Positions 32,656 to 40,889 of a stretch of DNA of 42,453 bases are shown in pieces. The notes under the pieces are model-generated. The model worked only from the letters and a program-made list of their open reading frames with translations, was not told where the DNA came from and searched no databases. The DNA comes from Allorhizocola rhizosphaerae. GTDB lineage: Bacteria > Actinomycetota > Actinomycetes > Mycobacteriales > Micromonosporaceae. The stretch spans positions 1 through 42,453 of the forward strand of contig NZ_QJUG01000054.1 of assembly GCF_003426775.1 (NCBI RefSeq), written 5' to 3'. A program made the translations under genes and the position numbers. Every line of letters begins with the position of its first letter. Position 1 is the stretch's first letter.

Positions 32656-33675
32656 ATGCGCGTGACCGTCACCGAACGCCCCGACGTAGCGGCCGACACA
32701 CCCCCGGGTCCCAAAAAGGAGCGCCGGATCGGGTCTGTCGAGGTTCTGGCCCTGCTGCTGATCGCTCTCGTGGTCTTCCGCGGGCCGATCGCACAGAAGA
32801 TCGTCGAGTTCCCGCTGCTCCAGACATGGACGACCGTCTTCGTCTCGATCATGGTGCAGGCGATGCCGTTCCTCGTGTTCGGTGTGGCGCTGTCGGCCGT
32901 GATCGCCGTCTACGTGCCCCGCTCGTTCTGGTCCAAGGCGCTGCCCAAGCACCCGGCGCTGGCCGTGCCGGTGGCCAGCTGCGCGGGCGTGGTCCTGCCG
33001 GGCTGCGAGTGCGGGTCGGTGCCGATCGCGGGCTCGCTCATCCGGCGCGGCGTCACCCCGGCCGCGGCGCTGGCGTTCCTGCTCGCCGCGCCCGCGATCA
33101 ACCCGATCGTGCTCACCGCCACGGCCGTCGCGTTCCCGCGCAACCCAGAGATGGTGGTCGGGCGCGGGCTCGCGTCCCTGGTCGTCGCCATGATCATGGG
33201 TTGGCTGTGGCTCCGGCTCGGCAAGACCGAGTGGATCAAGCTGCCGCACCGGCCCGAGCTGGACGGCCTGTCCAAGACGCGGGCGTTCTTCGGCGCGCTG
33301 CGCCACGACGTCGTGCACGCGGGCGGGTTCCTCGTGCTCGGCGCGATGGCCGCCGCCACGATCAACGTGATCGTGCCGGCCCAGTGGCTGCAGGCCATCG
33401 CCGACAACCCGTGGTTGTCCGTCATAGCGCTGGCGATTCTCGCCGTACTGCTATCAATCTGCTCTGAAGCCGACGCCTTCGTCGCCGCGTCGCTCAGCCA
33501 GTTTTCCCTCACCTCGCGATTGGTCTTCCTTGTCGTCGGGCCGATGGTCGACCTCAAGCTGATCTCGATGCAGGCGGGCGTGTTCGGCCGCCGCTTCGCG
33601 TTCCGGTTCGCGCCGACCACCCTCGTCGTCGCGACCGGCATCGCCACTCTCACCGGATGGTTGGTGTTCTCATGA
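32656..33675 (+). CDS. DUF318/YraQ-type membrane permease
   Basis: Polytopic membrane protein of 339 residues with about eight helices (337 if GTG 32662 is the start). Conserved features are VASCAGVVLPGCECGSVPIAG, with a Cys-x-Cys pair in the membrane, the repeated half-motif SICSEADAFVAASL and AAPAINPIV. The family comprises putative permeases for metals or metalloids (ArsP-like relatives), frequently paired with the TIGR03943 protein that follows here. Transport substrate is unproven; zinc or another soft metal is a family-level guess. It diverges from the TPP-riboswitch operon. Confidence 0.88.
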   Translation: MRVTVTERPDVAADTPPGPKKERRIGSVEVLALLLIALVVFRGPIAQKIVEFPLLQTWTTVFVSIMVQAMPFLVFGVALSAVIAVYVPRSFWSKALPKHPALAVPVASCAGVVLPGCECGSVPIAGSLIRRGVTPAAALAFLLAAPAINPIVLTATAVAFPRNPEMVVGRGLASLVVAMIMGWLWLRLGKTEWIKLPHRPELDGLSKTRAFFGALRHDVVHAGGFLVLGAMAAATINVIVPAQWLQAIADNPWLSVIALAILAVLLSICSEADAFVAASLSQFSLTSRLVFLVVGPMVDLKLISMQAGVFGRRFAFRFAPTTLVVATGIATLTGWLVFS

Positions 33676-34409
33676 ACCGACAAGCGCAAGGCGTCGTGCT
33701 GCTGCTCCTCGGTGGGGCCGTGCTCAAGGCCAGCCTCACCGACATGTATCTGCGCTACGTCAAGGAGTCGTTGCAGCCCTTCCTGATCGCGGCGGGCGCG
33801 CTGCTGGTCGTCGCCGCACTCATGACCATCTATCACGACCTGCGCAAGAGCGACCATGAGGAGCACGACCACGGCCACGACCATGGCCACGAGAAGCACC
33901 ACGAGCCGCGCGTCGGCTGGATGCTGATCGCGCCCGTGCTGGGCCTGCTGCTGGTCGCCCCACCCGCGCTGGGCGCGTTCGCGGCCGGGCAGAGCGGGTC
34001 GGCCAAGCTGCAGGAGGCCGACCTGTACCCGCCGCTGCCCGAGGGCGACCCGGCGAAGATCAGTGTGCTCGACTACGCCACCCGCGCGATCTTCGACAAG
34101 GGCGTGTCCATGAAGGACGGCGCGGGCAAGGATCGCAAGGTGCAGATCTCCGGATTCATCTCGCAGGGCCCGGACGGCAAGCAGGTGCTCACCCGCATGA
34201 TGCTGTCGTGCTGCGCCGCCGACGCCCGCGCGATCAAGGTGGGCATGACCGGCCGCCCGCCGGAGGGCCTGAGCGAGAACCAGTGGGTCGAGGTCGTCGG
34301 GATCTACACGGCCACCACCGCCAAGGATCCGGTGAGCAACAACGACATCCCGTTCATCGACGTCCTGGAGTGGAAGCCGATCGAGCCGCCCCGAAACCAA
34401 TACGAGTGA
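33672..34409 (+). CDS. TIGR03943/YcgQ-type partner with His-rich loop
   Basis: A 245-residue membrane-anchored protein. It has two N-terminal transmembrane segments separated from a third by a metal-binding-type loop rich in His/Asp/Glu (HEEHDHGHDHGHEKHHE, about residues 62-80). The soluble C-terminal domain contains MMLSCCAADARAIKVG, the conserved Cys-Cys motif of the family, and ends with the IDVLEWKPIEPP pattern. ATG 33672 overlaps the permease stop (ATGA), so the two proteins are made together and presumably form one transporter. The His loop suggests zinc, nickel or cobalt handling (inference). Confidence 0.88.
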   Translation: MNRQAQGVVLLLLGGAVLKASLTDMYLRYVKESLQPFLIAAGALLVVAALMTIYHDLRKSDHEEHDHGHDHGHEKHHEPRVGWMLIAPVLGLLLVAPPALGAFAAGQSGSAKLQEADLYPPLPEGDPAKISVLDYATRAIFDKGVSMKDGAGKDRKVQISGFISQGPDGKQVLTRMMLSCCAADARAIKVGMTGRPPEGLSENQWVEVVGIYTATTAKDPVSNNDIPFIDVLEWKPIEPPRNQYE

Positions 34410-34449
34410 TTACTACCACGCGGTAACCTATCGCGCTAGCGTGTGTGGT

Positions 34450-36348
34450 ATGACCACGACGCAGCGAGCAGAGGTCACCGCCGAGCAGGCCCGCAGCGTG
34501 GCAGAGGCGGCGCGGGAGACCGAGTGGCGCAAGCCGAGCTTCGGCAAACAGCTGTTCCTCGGCAAGCTCCGGATGGATCTGATCGATCCCTGGCCGGAGG
34601 CGAAGACGAGCGAGGACGCCCAGCGCTTCCTGGAGCAGCTGGGGGAGTATGCGGCCAACCACATCGACGGGATGCAGATCGAGCGGGACGCCCGCATCCC
34701 CGACGAGGTGTTCCGTGGGTTGGCCGAGCTCGGCTGCTTCGGCATGAAAATCGACAGGAAATACGGCGGTCTTGGGCTGTCCAATCTCGACTACTGCCGC
34801 GCCCTGACGCTCGTCGGTTCGGCCAGCCCGACCATTGGCGCGCTGCTGTCGGCCCACCAGTCGATCGGCGTGCCGCAGCCGCTCAAGCTGTTCGGCACCG
34901 AGGAGCAGAAGCAGAAGTTCCTGCCCCGCCTGGCCGCGGGCGAGGTGTCGGCGTTCCTGCTCACCGAGCCCGACGTGGGCTCCGACCCGGCGCGGCTGTC
35001 ATCGACCGCGGTGCCGGTCGAGGGCGGATACAAGCTCAACGGCGTGAAGCTCTGGGCCACAAACGGTTCCGTGTCAACGCTTCTCGTGGTCATGGCACAG
35101 GTACCGAAGAGCGACGGTCACCGTGGCGGGATCACCGCATTCGTGGTCGAGGGCACGGCCGAGGGCGTGACGGTCGAGCGGCGCAACGCGTTCATGGGCC
35201 TGCGCGGCCTGGAAAACAGCGTGACGCGTTTTCACGACGTGTTCGTGCCGGCCGAAAATGTCATCGGCGGCGAGGGCCAGGGCCTCAAAATCGCGCTCAC
35301 CACGCTCAACACGGGCCGGCTCTCGCTGCCCGCGATGTGTGTCGCCGCAACGAAGTGGTGCATGGCCGTCGGCCGGGGCTGGAGCGCTGAGCGGGTCCAA
35401 TGGGGACGCGCGGTGGGCCAGCACGAGGCGGTGGCGACCAAACTCGGGTTCATCGCCGCCACGTCCTACGGCATCGAAACCATGCTGGAGCTGTGCTGCC
35501 TGCTCGCCGACGACGACCGTAACGACATCCGGATCGAGGCGGCGCTGGTCAAGCTGTTCGGCTCGGAGAAGGCGTGGACGGTCGCCGATGAGCTGGTGCA
35601 GGTGCGCGGCGGGCGCGGCTACGAGACCGCCGAGTCGCTGGCCGCCCGGGGCGAGAAACCCCTTGGCATCGAACAGATCCTGCGCGATCTGCGGATCAAC
35701 CGCATCTTCGAGGGATCGACCGAGATCATGCATTTGTTCATCGCGCGCGAAGCGGTGGACAAGCACCTGTCGGTGGCCGGCGATATCATCAACCCGAAGG
35801 CGAAGCCCGGCCAGAAGGCCAAGGCATTGCTCAAGGCGACCGGATTCTACGCCCGTTGGCTGCCAACGCTTTTCGTCGGTCCTGGACTCTTCGGCGGATA
35901 CCGTCGCTACGGCGCGCTGGCCCCTCACGTCCGCTATGCCGAGCGGGCCGCGCGCCGCCTGGCCCGCCAGACGTTCAAGGGCATGGCCCGGTGGCAGGGC
36001 CGCCTGGAGCACCGGCAGGCGTTCCTGGCGCGCATCGTCGACATCGGGGCGGAGCTGTTCGCCATCGCGGCCGTGTGCTCGCGGGCGCGGCACAGCGGGC
36101 GCGCCGAGGAGGTCGAGCTCGCCGATCTGTTCTGCCGCCAGGCGCGGCAGCGCGTCGTGATCCTCGAGCACGCCCTGTGGAACAACACCGACGCCGACGA
36201 CGTGGCGCTGGCGCGCAAGCTCCTCGACGGCCGCTACGCGTTCACCGAGCAGGGCATCGTGCCGCCGCCCCTGCAGCAGGGGGAGTGGGTCACCCACTGG
36301 CAGCCCGGCCCGTCCACCGAGCCCAACCTTTTACGCAAGCTCACGTAG
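34450..36348 (+). CDS. acyl-CoA dehydrogenase family protein (long form)
   Basis: A 632-residue flavoenzyme, longer than the classical about 380-residue acyl-CoA dehydrogenase because of a C-terminal helical extension (about 430-632) as in VLCAD/ACAD9-like bacterial FadE proteins. Core motifs are FLLTEPDVGSDPARLSSTAV (FAD-contact signature 1), NAFMGLRGLENSVTRF, and signature-2-like QVRGGRGYETAESLA with RDLRINRIFEGSTEIMH. ATG 34450 has TAGCGT 7 nt upstream, suggesting a leaderless start. It stands alone, with no electron-transfer or thiolase neighbours, so the acyl chain is not predictable. Confidence 0.92.
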   Translation: MTTTQRAEVTAEQARSVAEAARETEWRKPSFGKQLFLGKLRMDLIDPWPEAKTSEDAQRFLEQLGEYAANHIDGMQIERDARIPDEVFRGLAELGCFGMKIDRKYGGLGLSNLDYCRALTLVGSASPTIGALLSAHQSIGVPQPLKLFGTEEQKQKFLPRLAAGEVSAFLLTEPDVGSDPARLSSTAVPVEGGYKLNGVKLWATNGSVSTLLVVMAQVPKSDGHRGGITAFVVEGTAEGVTVERRNAFMGLRGLENSVTRFHDVFVPAENVIGGEGQGLKIALTTLNTGRLSLPAMCVAATKWCMAVGRGWSAERVQWGRAVGQHEAVATKLGFIAATSYGIETMLELCCLLADDDRNDIRIEAALVKLFGSEKAWTVADELVQVRGGRGYETAESLAARGEKPLGIEQILRDLRINRIFEGSTEIMHLFIAREAVDKHLSVAGDIINPKAKPGQKAKALLKATGFYARWLPTLFVGPGLFGGYRRYGALAPHVRYAERAARRLARQTFKGMARWQGRLEHRQAFLARIVDIGAELFAIAAVCSRARHSGRAEEVELADLFCRQARQRVVILEHALWNNTDADDVALARKLLDGRYAFTEQGIVPPPLQQGEWVTHWQPGPSTEPNLLRKLT

Positions 36349-36361
36349 ATTTTTGTGTGCT

Positions 36362-36393
36362 GGTGGCGTGTGCCTTTCGGGGTACACGCCATC
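36362..36393. terminator. hairpin between convergent genes
   Basis: TGGCGTGTGCC (36364-36374) pairs with GGTACACGCCA (36381-36391), with one G-T wobble, around a 6-nt loop. It lies 15 nt after the acyl-CoA dehydrogenase stop and 34 nt after the response-regulator stop. There is no T-tract on either side, which is usual for actinobacterial terminators. Confidence 0.65.
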
Positions 36394-36426
36394 GGCGTCG
36401 CCCGGCCAGCTTCCCCCTGGAGCGGG

Positions 36427-37092
36427 TCAGCGCATCCAGCGCGGCTGGATCCGGCCCGACTCGTACGCCCAGACGACCAGCTGGGCGCGATCGCGGAGGT
36501 CGAGTTTGGACAGGATCCGGCTCACGTGGGTCTTGGCCGTCGCATAGTTGATCATTAGGCGTTGCGCTATCTCGTCATTGGACAGTCCGGCGGCCACCAG
36601 GTCCAGGACTTCCGCCTCGCGGGCCGTCAGGCTGGCCACTTCGGCCGCCGGTGCCGGTGCGGCCATCCGGGCGGCCACGTCGGCGATGAGCCGGCGGGTG
36701 AGCGAGGGGGCCAGCAACGCGTCGCCCCGGGCCACCACCCGCACGCAGTGGACCAGTTCGGTTGGCTCCACATCCTTGACCAGGAAGCCACTCGCGCCGG
36801 CGCGGATCGCGCCGTAAAGGTATTCGTCCTGTTCGAAGGTGGTGAGAATGACGATCTTGACGGCGTCCAGTCGCTTGTCCGAGACGATCCGCCGGGTCGC
36901 CTCCAGCCCGTCCACGTTGGGCATCCGGATGTCCATGAATACCACGTCGGGGTGGTGTTCGGCGGTGAGTCGCACCGCCTCGAGGCCGTCACCGGCCTCG
37001 GCAACGACGGTCATGTCGGCCTCACCCTGCAGGATCGAGCGGAAACCTGCCCGGACCAGGGTCTGATCGTCAGCGAGGACCACCCTGATCAC
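36427..37092 (-). CDS. NarL/FixJ-type response regulator
   Basis: A 221-residue two-component regulator. The receiver domain has acidic residues at 8-9 (LADDQTLVRAGF), phospho-acceptor Asp54 (VVFMDIRMPNVDGLEA), the switch Thr (VILTTFEQDEYL) and Lys (GFLVKDVEP). The C-terminal LuxR helix-turn-helix is LTAREAEVLDLVAAGLSNDE followed by IAQRLMINYATAKTHVSRIL. GTG 37092 gives the canonical VIRVVLADDQ start. A cognate histidine kinase of the matching HisKA_3 class lies 1.8 kb away on the same strand, separated by the multicopper oxidase gene. Confidence 0.93.
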   Translation of the reverse strand: MIRVVLADDQTLVRAGFRSILQGEADMTVVAEAGDGLEAVRLTAEHHPDVVFMDIRMPNVDGLEATRRIVSDKRLDAVKIVILTTFEQDEYLYGAIRAGASGFLVKDVEPTELVHCVRVVARGDALLAPSLTRRLIADVAARMAAPAPAAEVASLTAREAEVLDLVAAGLSNDEIAQRLMINYATAKTHVSRILSKLDLRDRAQLVVWAYESGRIQPRWMR

Positions 37093-37199
37093 GCGGTCTC
37101 GCCCTCGGTCGGCGTCCGGACGGACCACGGCGCGCTAAGGTGCGGTGAGGTGAGCCCGGTACGGCGCATGATGCCCATCGTATTGCGGGGCGTGGGCTT

Positions 37200-37230
37200 C
37201 CGCCCGGGCACACCGAATCACCCGGAGCGG
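37200..37230 (-). terminator. hairpin after the multicopper oxidase gene
   Basis: CCGCCCGGG (37200-37208) pairs with CCCGGAGCGG (37221-37230) with one bulged A and a 12-nt loop. It lies 15 nt past the oxidase stop on the minus strand and before the response-regulator gene. No T-tract. Confidence 0.4.
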
Positions 37231-37244
37231 CTTTGGCGAAAGCA

Positions 37245-38753
37245 TCAACGGTGGTGATGCGTGGCCCTGGCCAAAAGCGTCCGCGAGACCTGCTCCTCGG
37301 TCCCCGGTTCGACGACGACGAACTGGCCCATCATGCCTTTGTCCTCGTGCCGCAGGATGTGGCAGTGGTACATGTACGGCGACACGGGGTCGACGTAGCT
37401 GCCGAACGAGACCGCCAGCCGGGCCTTCACGCCCTTGGCTATGAAGACGGTGTCCTTGGGCCCCCGCTGGTACGCCGGTGGCGGCGCGCCGTTTATCTCC
37501 AGGACTCGAAAATGCACCTCGTGGATGTGGAAGTTGTGCGCGTACGAGGCATTGTTGATCTCCCAGATTTCGTGCGCCCCGGCGGGTACCACCTCGTCGA
37601 TCCGGTTCATGTCCATCTCTTTGTCATTGATCTCCGAACCGGAGAGTTTGAAGGTGCGCACGCGGGCACCGGGTGGCGGTGGGGTGGCGGGTACCCCGCC
37701 GAGGGCCGAGGGCAGCACGGCCGAGGGGGCCAGTTGCGGCGCCGCGACGAACTTCATCAGCGCGAAATCGTCCTCCTCCGGGTCGCCGGCCTCCCGCGCC
37801 GTCTCGCCGATGCTGTTGAGCACGACCTGCTCGCCGGGGGCGAACCGCACCACGATCTGCGCGCGCTCGCCGGGGCTGAGCTTGACCCGGTCCACTTCGG
37901 CGGGTCGCTCCAGCAGTCCGCCGTCGGTGCCGATCACGTGGAATGTGCGGTTGTCGGCGAACCCCACGCGGTAGATCCGTGCGTTGGAGGCGTTGAGAAT
38001 CCGGAGGCGCACCGCCTGCGTGGTGACGCGGAAATGCGCGCCGAGCGTGCCGTTGACGAGGATGCTGTCGCCGAGCAATCCCCAGGTGCCGTCCTCCACG
38101 CCGCCCTCGTCCAGCCGGCCGTCGCGCTTGAATCTCTTGTCCTGGACGATCAGGGGGACGTCGTCGACGCCGTACTCGCCGGGCAGGTCCGGCTCGTCCG
38201 GGTCGTCAAGGATGATCAAGCCCGCCAGGCCGCGGTACACCTGCATGGCTGTCTTCTTGTGAAGGTGCGGGTGGTACCACCCGGTCATGGCCGGCTGGTC
38301 GATCGTCCACTCCGGACTCCAGGTGGCGCCGGGCTCGATCATCTGGTGCGGGCCGCCGTCCATCTTCGCGGGGACGCGCACCCCGTGCCAGTGCAGGGTT
38401 GTGGTCTCGCCGAGCCGATTGGTCACCCGCATACGCACCTTGTCGCCGCGGGATGCCCGCAGCGTGGGACCGAGGTAGGCACCATTGATGCCCCAGGTCT
38501 GGGTGGTCTTGCCCGGCAGGAACTCCGAGCGGCCCCCGCTCTGCATGGTCATCGTGAACTGCTTCACCCCGTCGGCGCCCACCTCCGGCATGAGCAGTGG
38601 CGGGATCCGCAGGGCGTTGCCGAAGCCGTCCGCGCCGCCGGAGGAGCTCTCGTTGCCGGAGTTCCTGTCGGATCCGGCGCTGCAGGCACCGGCCAGGCTG
38701 GTGACGGACGCACCGGACAATCCCGCAAGGAGGAGAACACTTCTGCGCTTCAT
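37245..38753 (-). CDS. exported multicopper oxidase (lipoprotein-type)
   Basis: A 502-residue laccase/CueO-like oxidase coupling substrate oxidation to reduction of O2 to water. The leader MKRRSVLLLAGLSGASVTSL ends in a lipobox-like AGAC (Cys about 24), so a lipid-anchored protein is likely. All four copper motifs are present: HWHGVRV, WYHPHLHKK, AHNFHIHEVHF and the C-terminal YHCHILRHEDKGMMG, which supplies His-Cys-His and an axial Met. Three cupredoxin domains are expected at this length. It may serve copper tolerance or phenolic/bilirubin oxidation. It lies between a histidine kinase and a response regulator on the same strand. Confidence 0.93.
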   Translation of the reverse strand: MKRRSVLLLAGLSGASVTSLAGACSAGSDRNSGNESSSGGADGFGNALRIPPLLMPEVGADGVKQFTMTMQSGGRSEFLPGKTTQTWGINGAYLGPTLRASRGDKVRMRVTNRLGETTTLHWHGVRVPAKMDGGPHQMIEPGATWSPEWTIDQPAMTGWYHPHLHKKTAMQVYRGLAGLIILDDPDEPDLPGEYGVDDVPLIVQDKRFKRDGRLDEGGVEDGTWGLLGDSILVNGTLGAHFRVTTQAVRLRILNASNARIYRVGFADNRTFHVIGTDGGLLERPAEVDRVKLSPGERAQIVVRFAPGEQVVLNSIGETAREAGDPEEDDFALMKFVAAPQLAPSAVLPSALGGVPATPPPPGARVRTFKLSGSEINDKEMDMNRIDEVVPAGAHEIWEINNASYAHNFHIHEVHFRVLEINGAPPPAYQRGPKDTVFIAKGVKARLAVSFGSYVDPVSPYMYHCHILRHEDKGMMGQFVVVEPGTEEQVSRTLLARATHHHR

Positions 38754-38838
38754 ATCAACGATGGTTCCAGGCTCCGGCGCGAATCGATCGCCTGAGCGTC
38801 CCCGAAAAGTCCCCGGATTCCTTGTGCTGCAACGTACA

Positions 38839-38849
38839 ACCTCAGAGGT
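38839..38849. promoter_or_regulatory. small palindrome in the oxidase upstream region
   Basis: ACCTC-A-GAGGT is a perfect inverted repeat about 90 bp upstream of the multicopper oxidase start, in the 159-bp gap after the kinase gene. It could bind a regulator, possibly the neighbouring NarL-type one, but short palindromes arise by chance. Confidence 0.25.
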
Positions 38850-38912
38850 ACACCGAATCGGCCCGGTACGACCGGAGGTGTATTTCCAGTGCGTGTTCAA
38901 ACACAAGCAGCC

Positions 38913-40085
38913 TCAACCGGTGCCGTCCTCGGGCTCCACCGGCAGCCGTGCCCGCACCCGGAAACCTCCCCCGGCGGTGGGACACGCGTGCAGCTCTCCC
39001 CCGACGGCCGCGGCCCGCTCCCTCATGCCCAGCAGACCGTTGCCGGGTCGCATCGCGACGGTGTCCCCCCGCGCCGTCCGGTCATTCTCGACCTCGATGA
39101 TCATGTCCGTGCCGGTGTGCCGGAGATCCACCCGCACCGTGCTCGCCGGCGCGTGCCGGACGGCGTTGGTCAACGCCTCCTGCACGATCCGGTACGCCGC
39201 CAGGTCGATCGGCGCGGGCAGGGCCGGCACCGCGCCGGCACCGGTAAGCCGGACCGGCAGACCGGATGCCTCAGTTTGTGCAATCAGCTCCGGCAACCGG
39301 GACAACGACGGTGCGGGTCGCACGGGGTCCTGCGAGTCAACCTGGCGCAGCACGCCCAGCACCTCTCGGACTTCGCGCAACGCCTCCTTGCTTGCGGCGC
39401 GGATCGCCTCCAGCGCAGCGAAAGCCCCATCCGGGTCGCGGGTGTGCAGGGCGGCACCGGCCTGGACGTTGATCAGTGAGATCTGGTGCGCCATGACGTC
39501 GTGCAACTCCCGCGCGATGCGCAGGCGTTCCGCCGTGGCCCGCCGCCACGCCTCGTGCTCCCGCGTCGCTTCCGCCTCAGCGGCCCGCTGCTCGGCGGCG
39601 GCGACACGGTCACGCCGGCCGCGGGCCATCTCGCCGAGGGCGATCGTGAGGAGCACGATAGCGCCGATGGCCACGCCGGTCTGCGCCTGCGCGGCCTCGC
39701 TCCGCTCACCGGCCAGCCGGTGGACGACGACGGGCGCCAGCGGAAAGCCGATCGCCATTACCAGGGCGGCGCAGATGGACACCGGGCGACGGCAGTCGCG
39801 GGCGACGACATAGAGCGTCAGCACGAACGAGAGGGCCATCGGCGAGTCCGGGAAGCCCAGCGGGTAGTAGAGCAGCGCGCAGACGCTGCTCACCACCAGG
39901 ACCGGAATCGGGTGGCGCTGGCGCACGACCAGCGCACCGGCGCTGAGCACCAGCAGAGCCCAACCGACCGGGAACAGCGGACGGCCGCCTGCGTCCGCGT
40001 TCAGCACGGTGACGACATCCAGGATGAGGATCAGCGCCGCCAGCACCATGTCGCGCCGCATCGGCGTCCACTCCCAGGGCCGCAT
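38913..40085 (-). CDS. sensor histidine kinase (HisKA_3, NarL partner class)
   Basis: A 390-residue membrane sensor kinase. The N-terminal about 155 residues hold four to six transmembrane helices (MVLAALILILDVVTVL; WALLVLSAGALVV; GVAIGAIVLLTIALGE). A coiled coil (about 158-185) and the HisKA_3 dimerisation domain follow, with phospho-accepting His195 in ARELHDVMAHQISLINVQAG. The HATPase_c domain contains VQEALTNAVRHAPAS (N box) and GNGLLGMRERAAAVGG (G box). The start ATG 40085 is the first Met of the family-like N-terminus (MRPWEWTPMRRD). The sensing mechanism is intramembrane. It probably signals to the response regulator at 36427. Confidence 0.93.
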   Translation of the reverse strand: MRPWEWTPMRRDMVLAALILILDVVTVLNADAGGRPLFPVGWALLVLSAGALVVRQRHPIPVLVVSSVCALLYYPLGFPDSPMALSFVLTLYVVARDCRRPVSICAALVMAIGFPLAPVVVHRLAGERSEAAQAQTGVAIGAIVLLTIALGEMARGRRDRVAAAEQRAAEAEATREHEAWRRATAERLRIARELHDVMAHQISLINVQAGAALHTRDPDGAFAALEAIRAASKEALREVREVLGVLRQVDSQDPVRPAPSLSRLPELIAQTEASGLPVRLTGAGAVPALPAPIDLAAYRIVQEALTNAVRHAPASTVRVDLRHTGTDMIIEVENDRTARGDTVAMRPGNGLLGMRERAAAVGGELHACPTAGGGFRVRARLPVEPEDGTG

Positions 40086-40186
40086 GGCGACTACTGTAAG
40101 CAGCCCGCCGCGCACCGCCCCCGCCCGCACGCGCTCGCGCGTCCATTTAGCCCGGGACCGTGACCTCGAGCGCCGTGAGGTGCCGA

Positions 40187-40825
40187 TTATGAACCGGAAG
40201 TCGCCACCTCGGGGCGTTGACCGGCGAAGGCCCGCAGCAGTGTGGCGATCGCGATGGTCAGGTCCGCACGGTTGGCGGCTGTTCCGGGTGCCGGCGCGCT
40301 GCTGCTGCCTGCTCCGGCCAGCCGGTCGAACAGCAGCCCGTCGATGCAGGCAACGAGGTGAGCGCCGGCCTGCTCCGGATGCCGGGCACCGGCGGCGGCC
40401 AACATCGCCGTCGATTGCGCGCGTGAGGCTTCCCCATACCGGAGGATGGTCCGCAGTTCGGGGTGGTGCGTGGCCTCCAGCAGGCACGCGTAGCGGGCGA
40501 GGACGCGGTCGCGTTCGGTACTCATCCATCGATCCAGGAGGGCGGCGATGCCCGCGGCGAACGCGTCGATGTCTTCTATCGCCGTCACCGACATACCGGC
40601 TTCGGTCGGCAGCCGGGCCTCGTCCAAGTCGGCCCGGTCGAGGTCGGCGAGCCGGCGCACCACCGCCTCGATGAGCGCCTTGCGAGTACGGAAATACGCC
40701 GATGTGGTGCCCTGCGGCAGCGCGGCGCGCGTGTCGACGGCACGGTGAGTCAGGCCGCGCATCCCGCGCTCGGCGAGTACTGCGATCGCGGCGTCGGTCA
40801 GGGCCGCGAAGCGGTCGGTAGGCAT
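40187..40825 (-). CDS. TetR family transcriptional regulator
   Basis: A 212-residue repressor. The N-terminal TetR helix-turn-helix covers about residues 5-50 (ALTDAAIAVLAERGMRGLTH; TTSAYFRTRKALIEAVVRRL), followed by an all-helical ligand-binding domain ending in an Ala/Ser/Gly-rich stretch. ATG 40825 is the family-like start. It diverges from an FAD monooxygenase across two palindromic sites (40844-40880), so it most likely represses both genes and is relieved by the monooxygenase substrate or product. Confidence 0.93.
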   Translation of the reverse strand: MPTDRFAALTDAAIAVLAERGMRGLTHRAVDTRAALPQGTTSAYFRTRKALIEAVVRRLADLDRADLDEARLPTEAGMSVTAIEDIDAFAAGIAALLDRWMSTERDRVLARYACLLEATHHPELRTILRYGEASRAQSTAMLAAAGARHPEQAGAHLVACIDGLLFDRLAGAGSSSAPAPGTAANRADLTIAIATLLRAFAGQRPEVATSGS

Positions 40826-40843
40826 GGTGTTTGGCCACCCCTT

Positions 40844-40880
40844 TCTACGGCTGTAGTATGGACTTCTACATTTGTAGAAG
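40844..40880. promoter_or_regulatory. two phased TetR operators
   Basis: CTTCTACATTTGTAGAAG (40863-40880) is a perfect 18-bp palindrome. TCTACGGCTGTAGT (40844-40857) repeats its TCTAC-N4-GTAG pattern. The centres are 21 bp apart, two helical turns, so both dimers would bind on the same face. The downstream site lies immediately before the monooxygenase ribosome-binding site. Confidence 0.85.
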
Positions 40881-40889
40881 GAGAGAGTG

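Noticed and set aside
32620-32660. Zur or Fur box before the metal-type permease
   Set aside because: No AT-rich inverted repeat of the expected form is visible.
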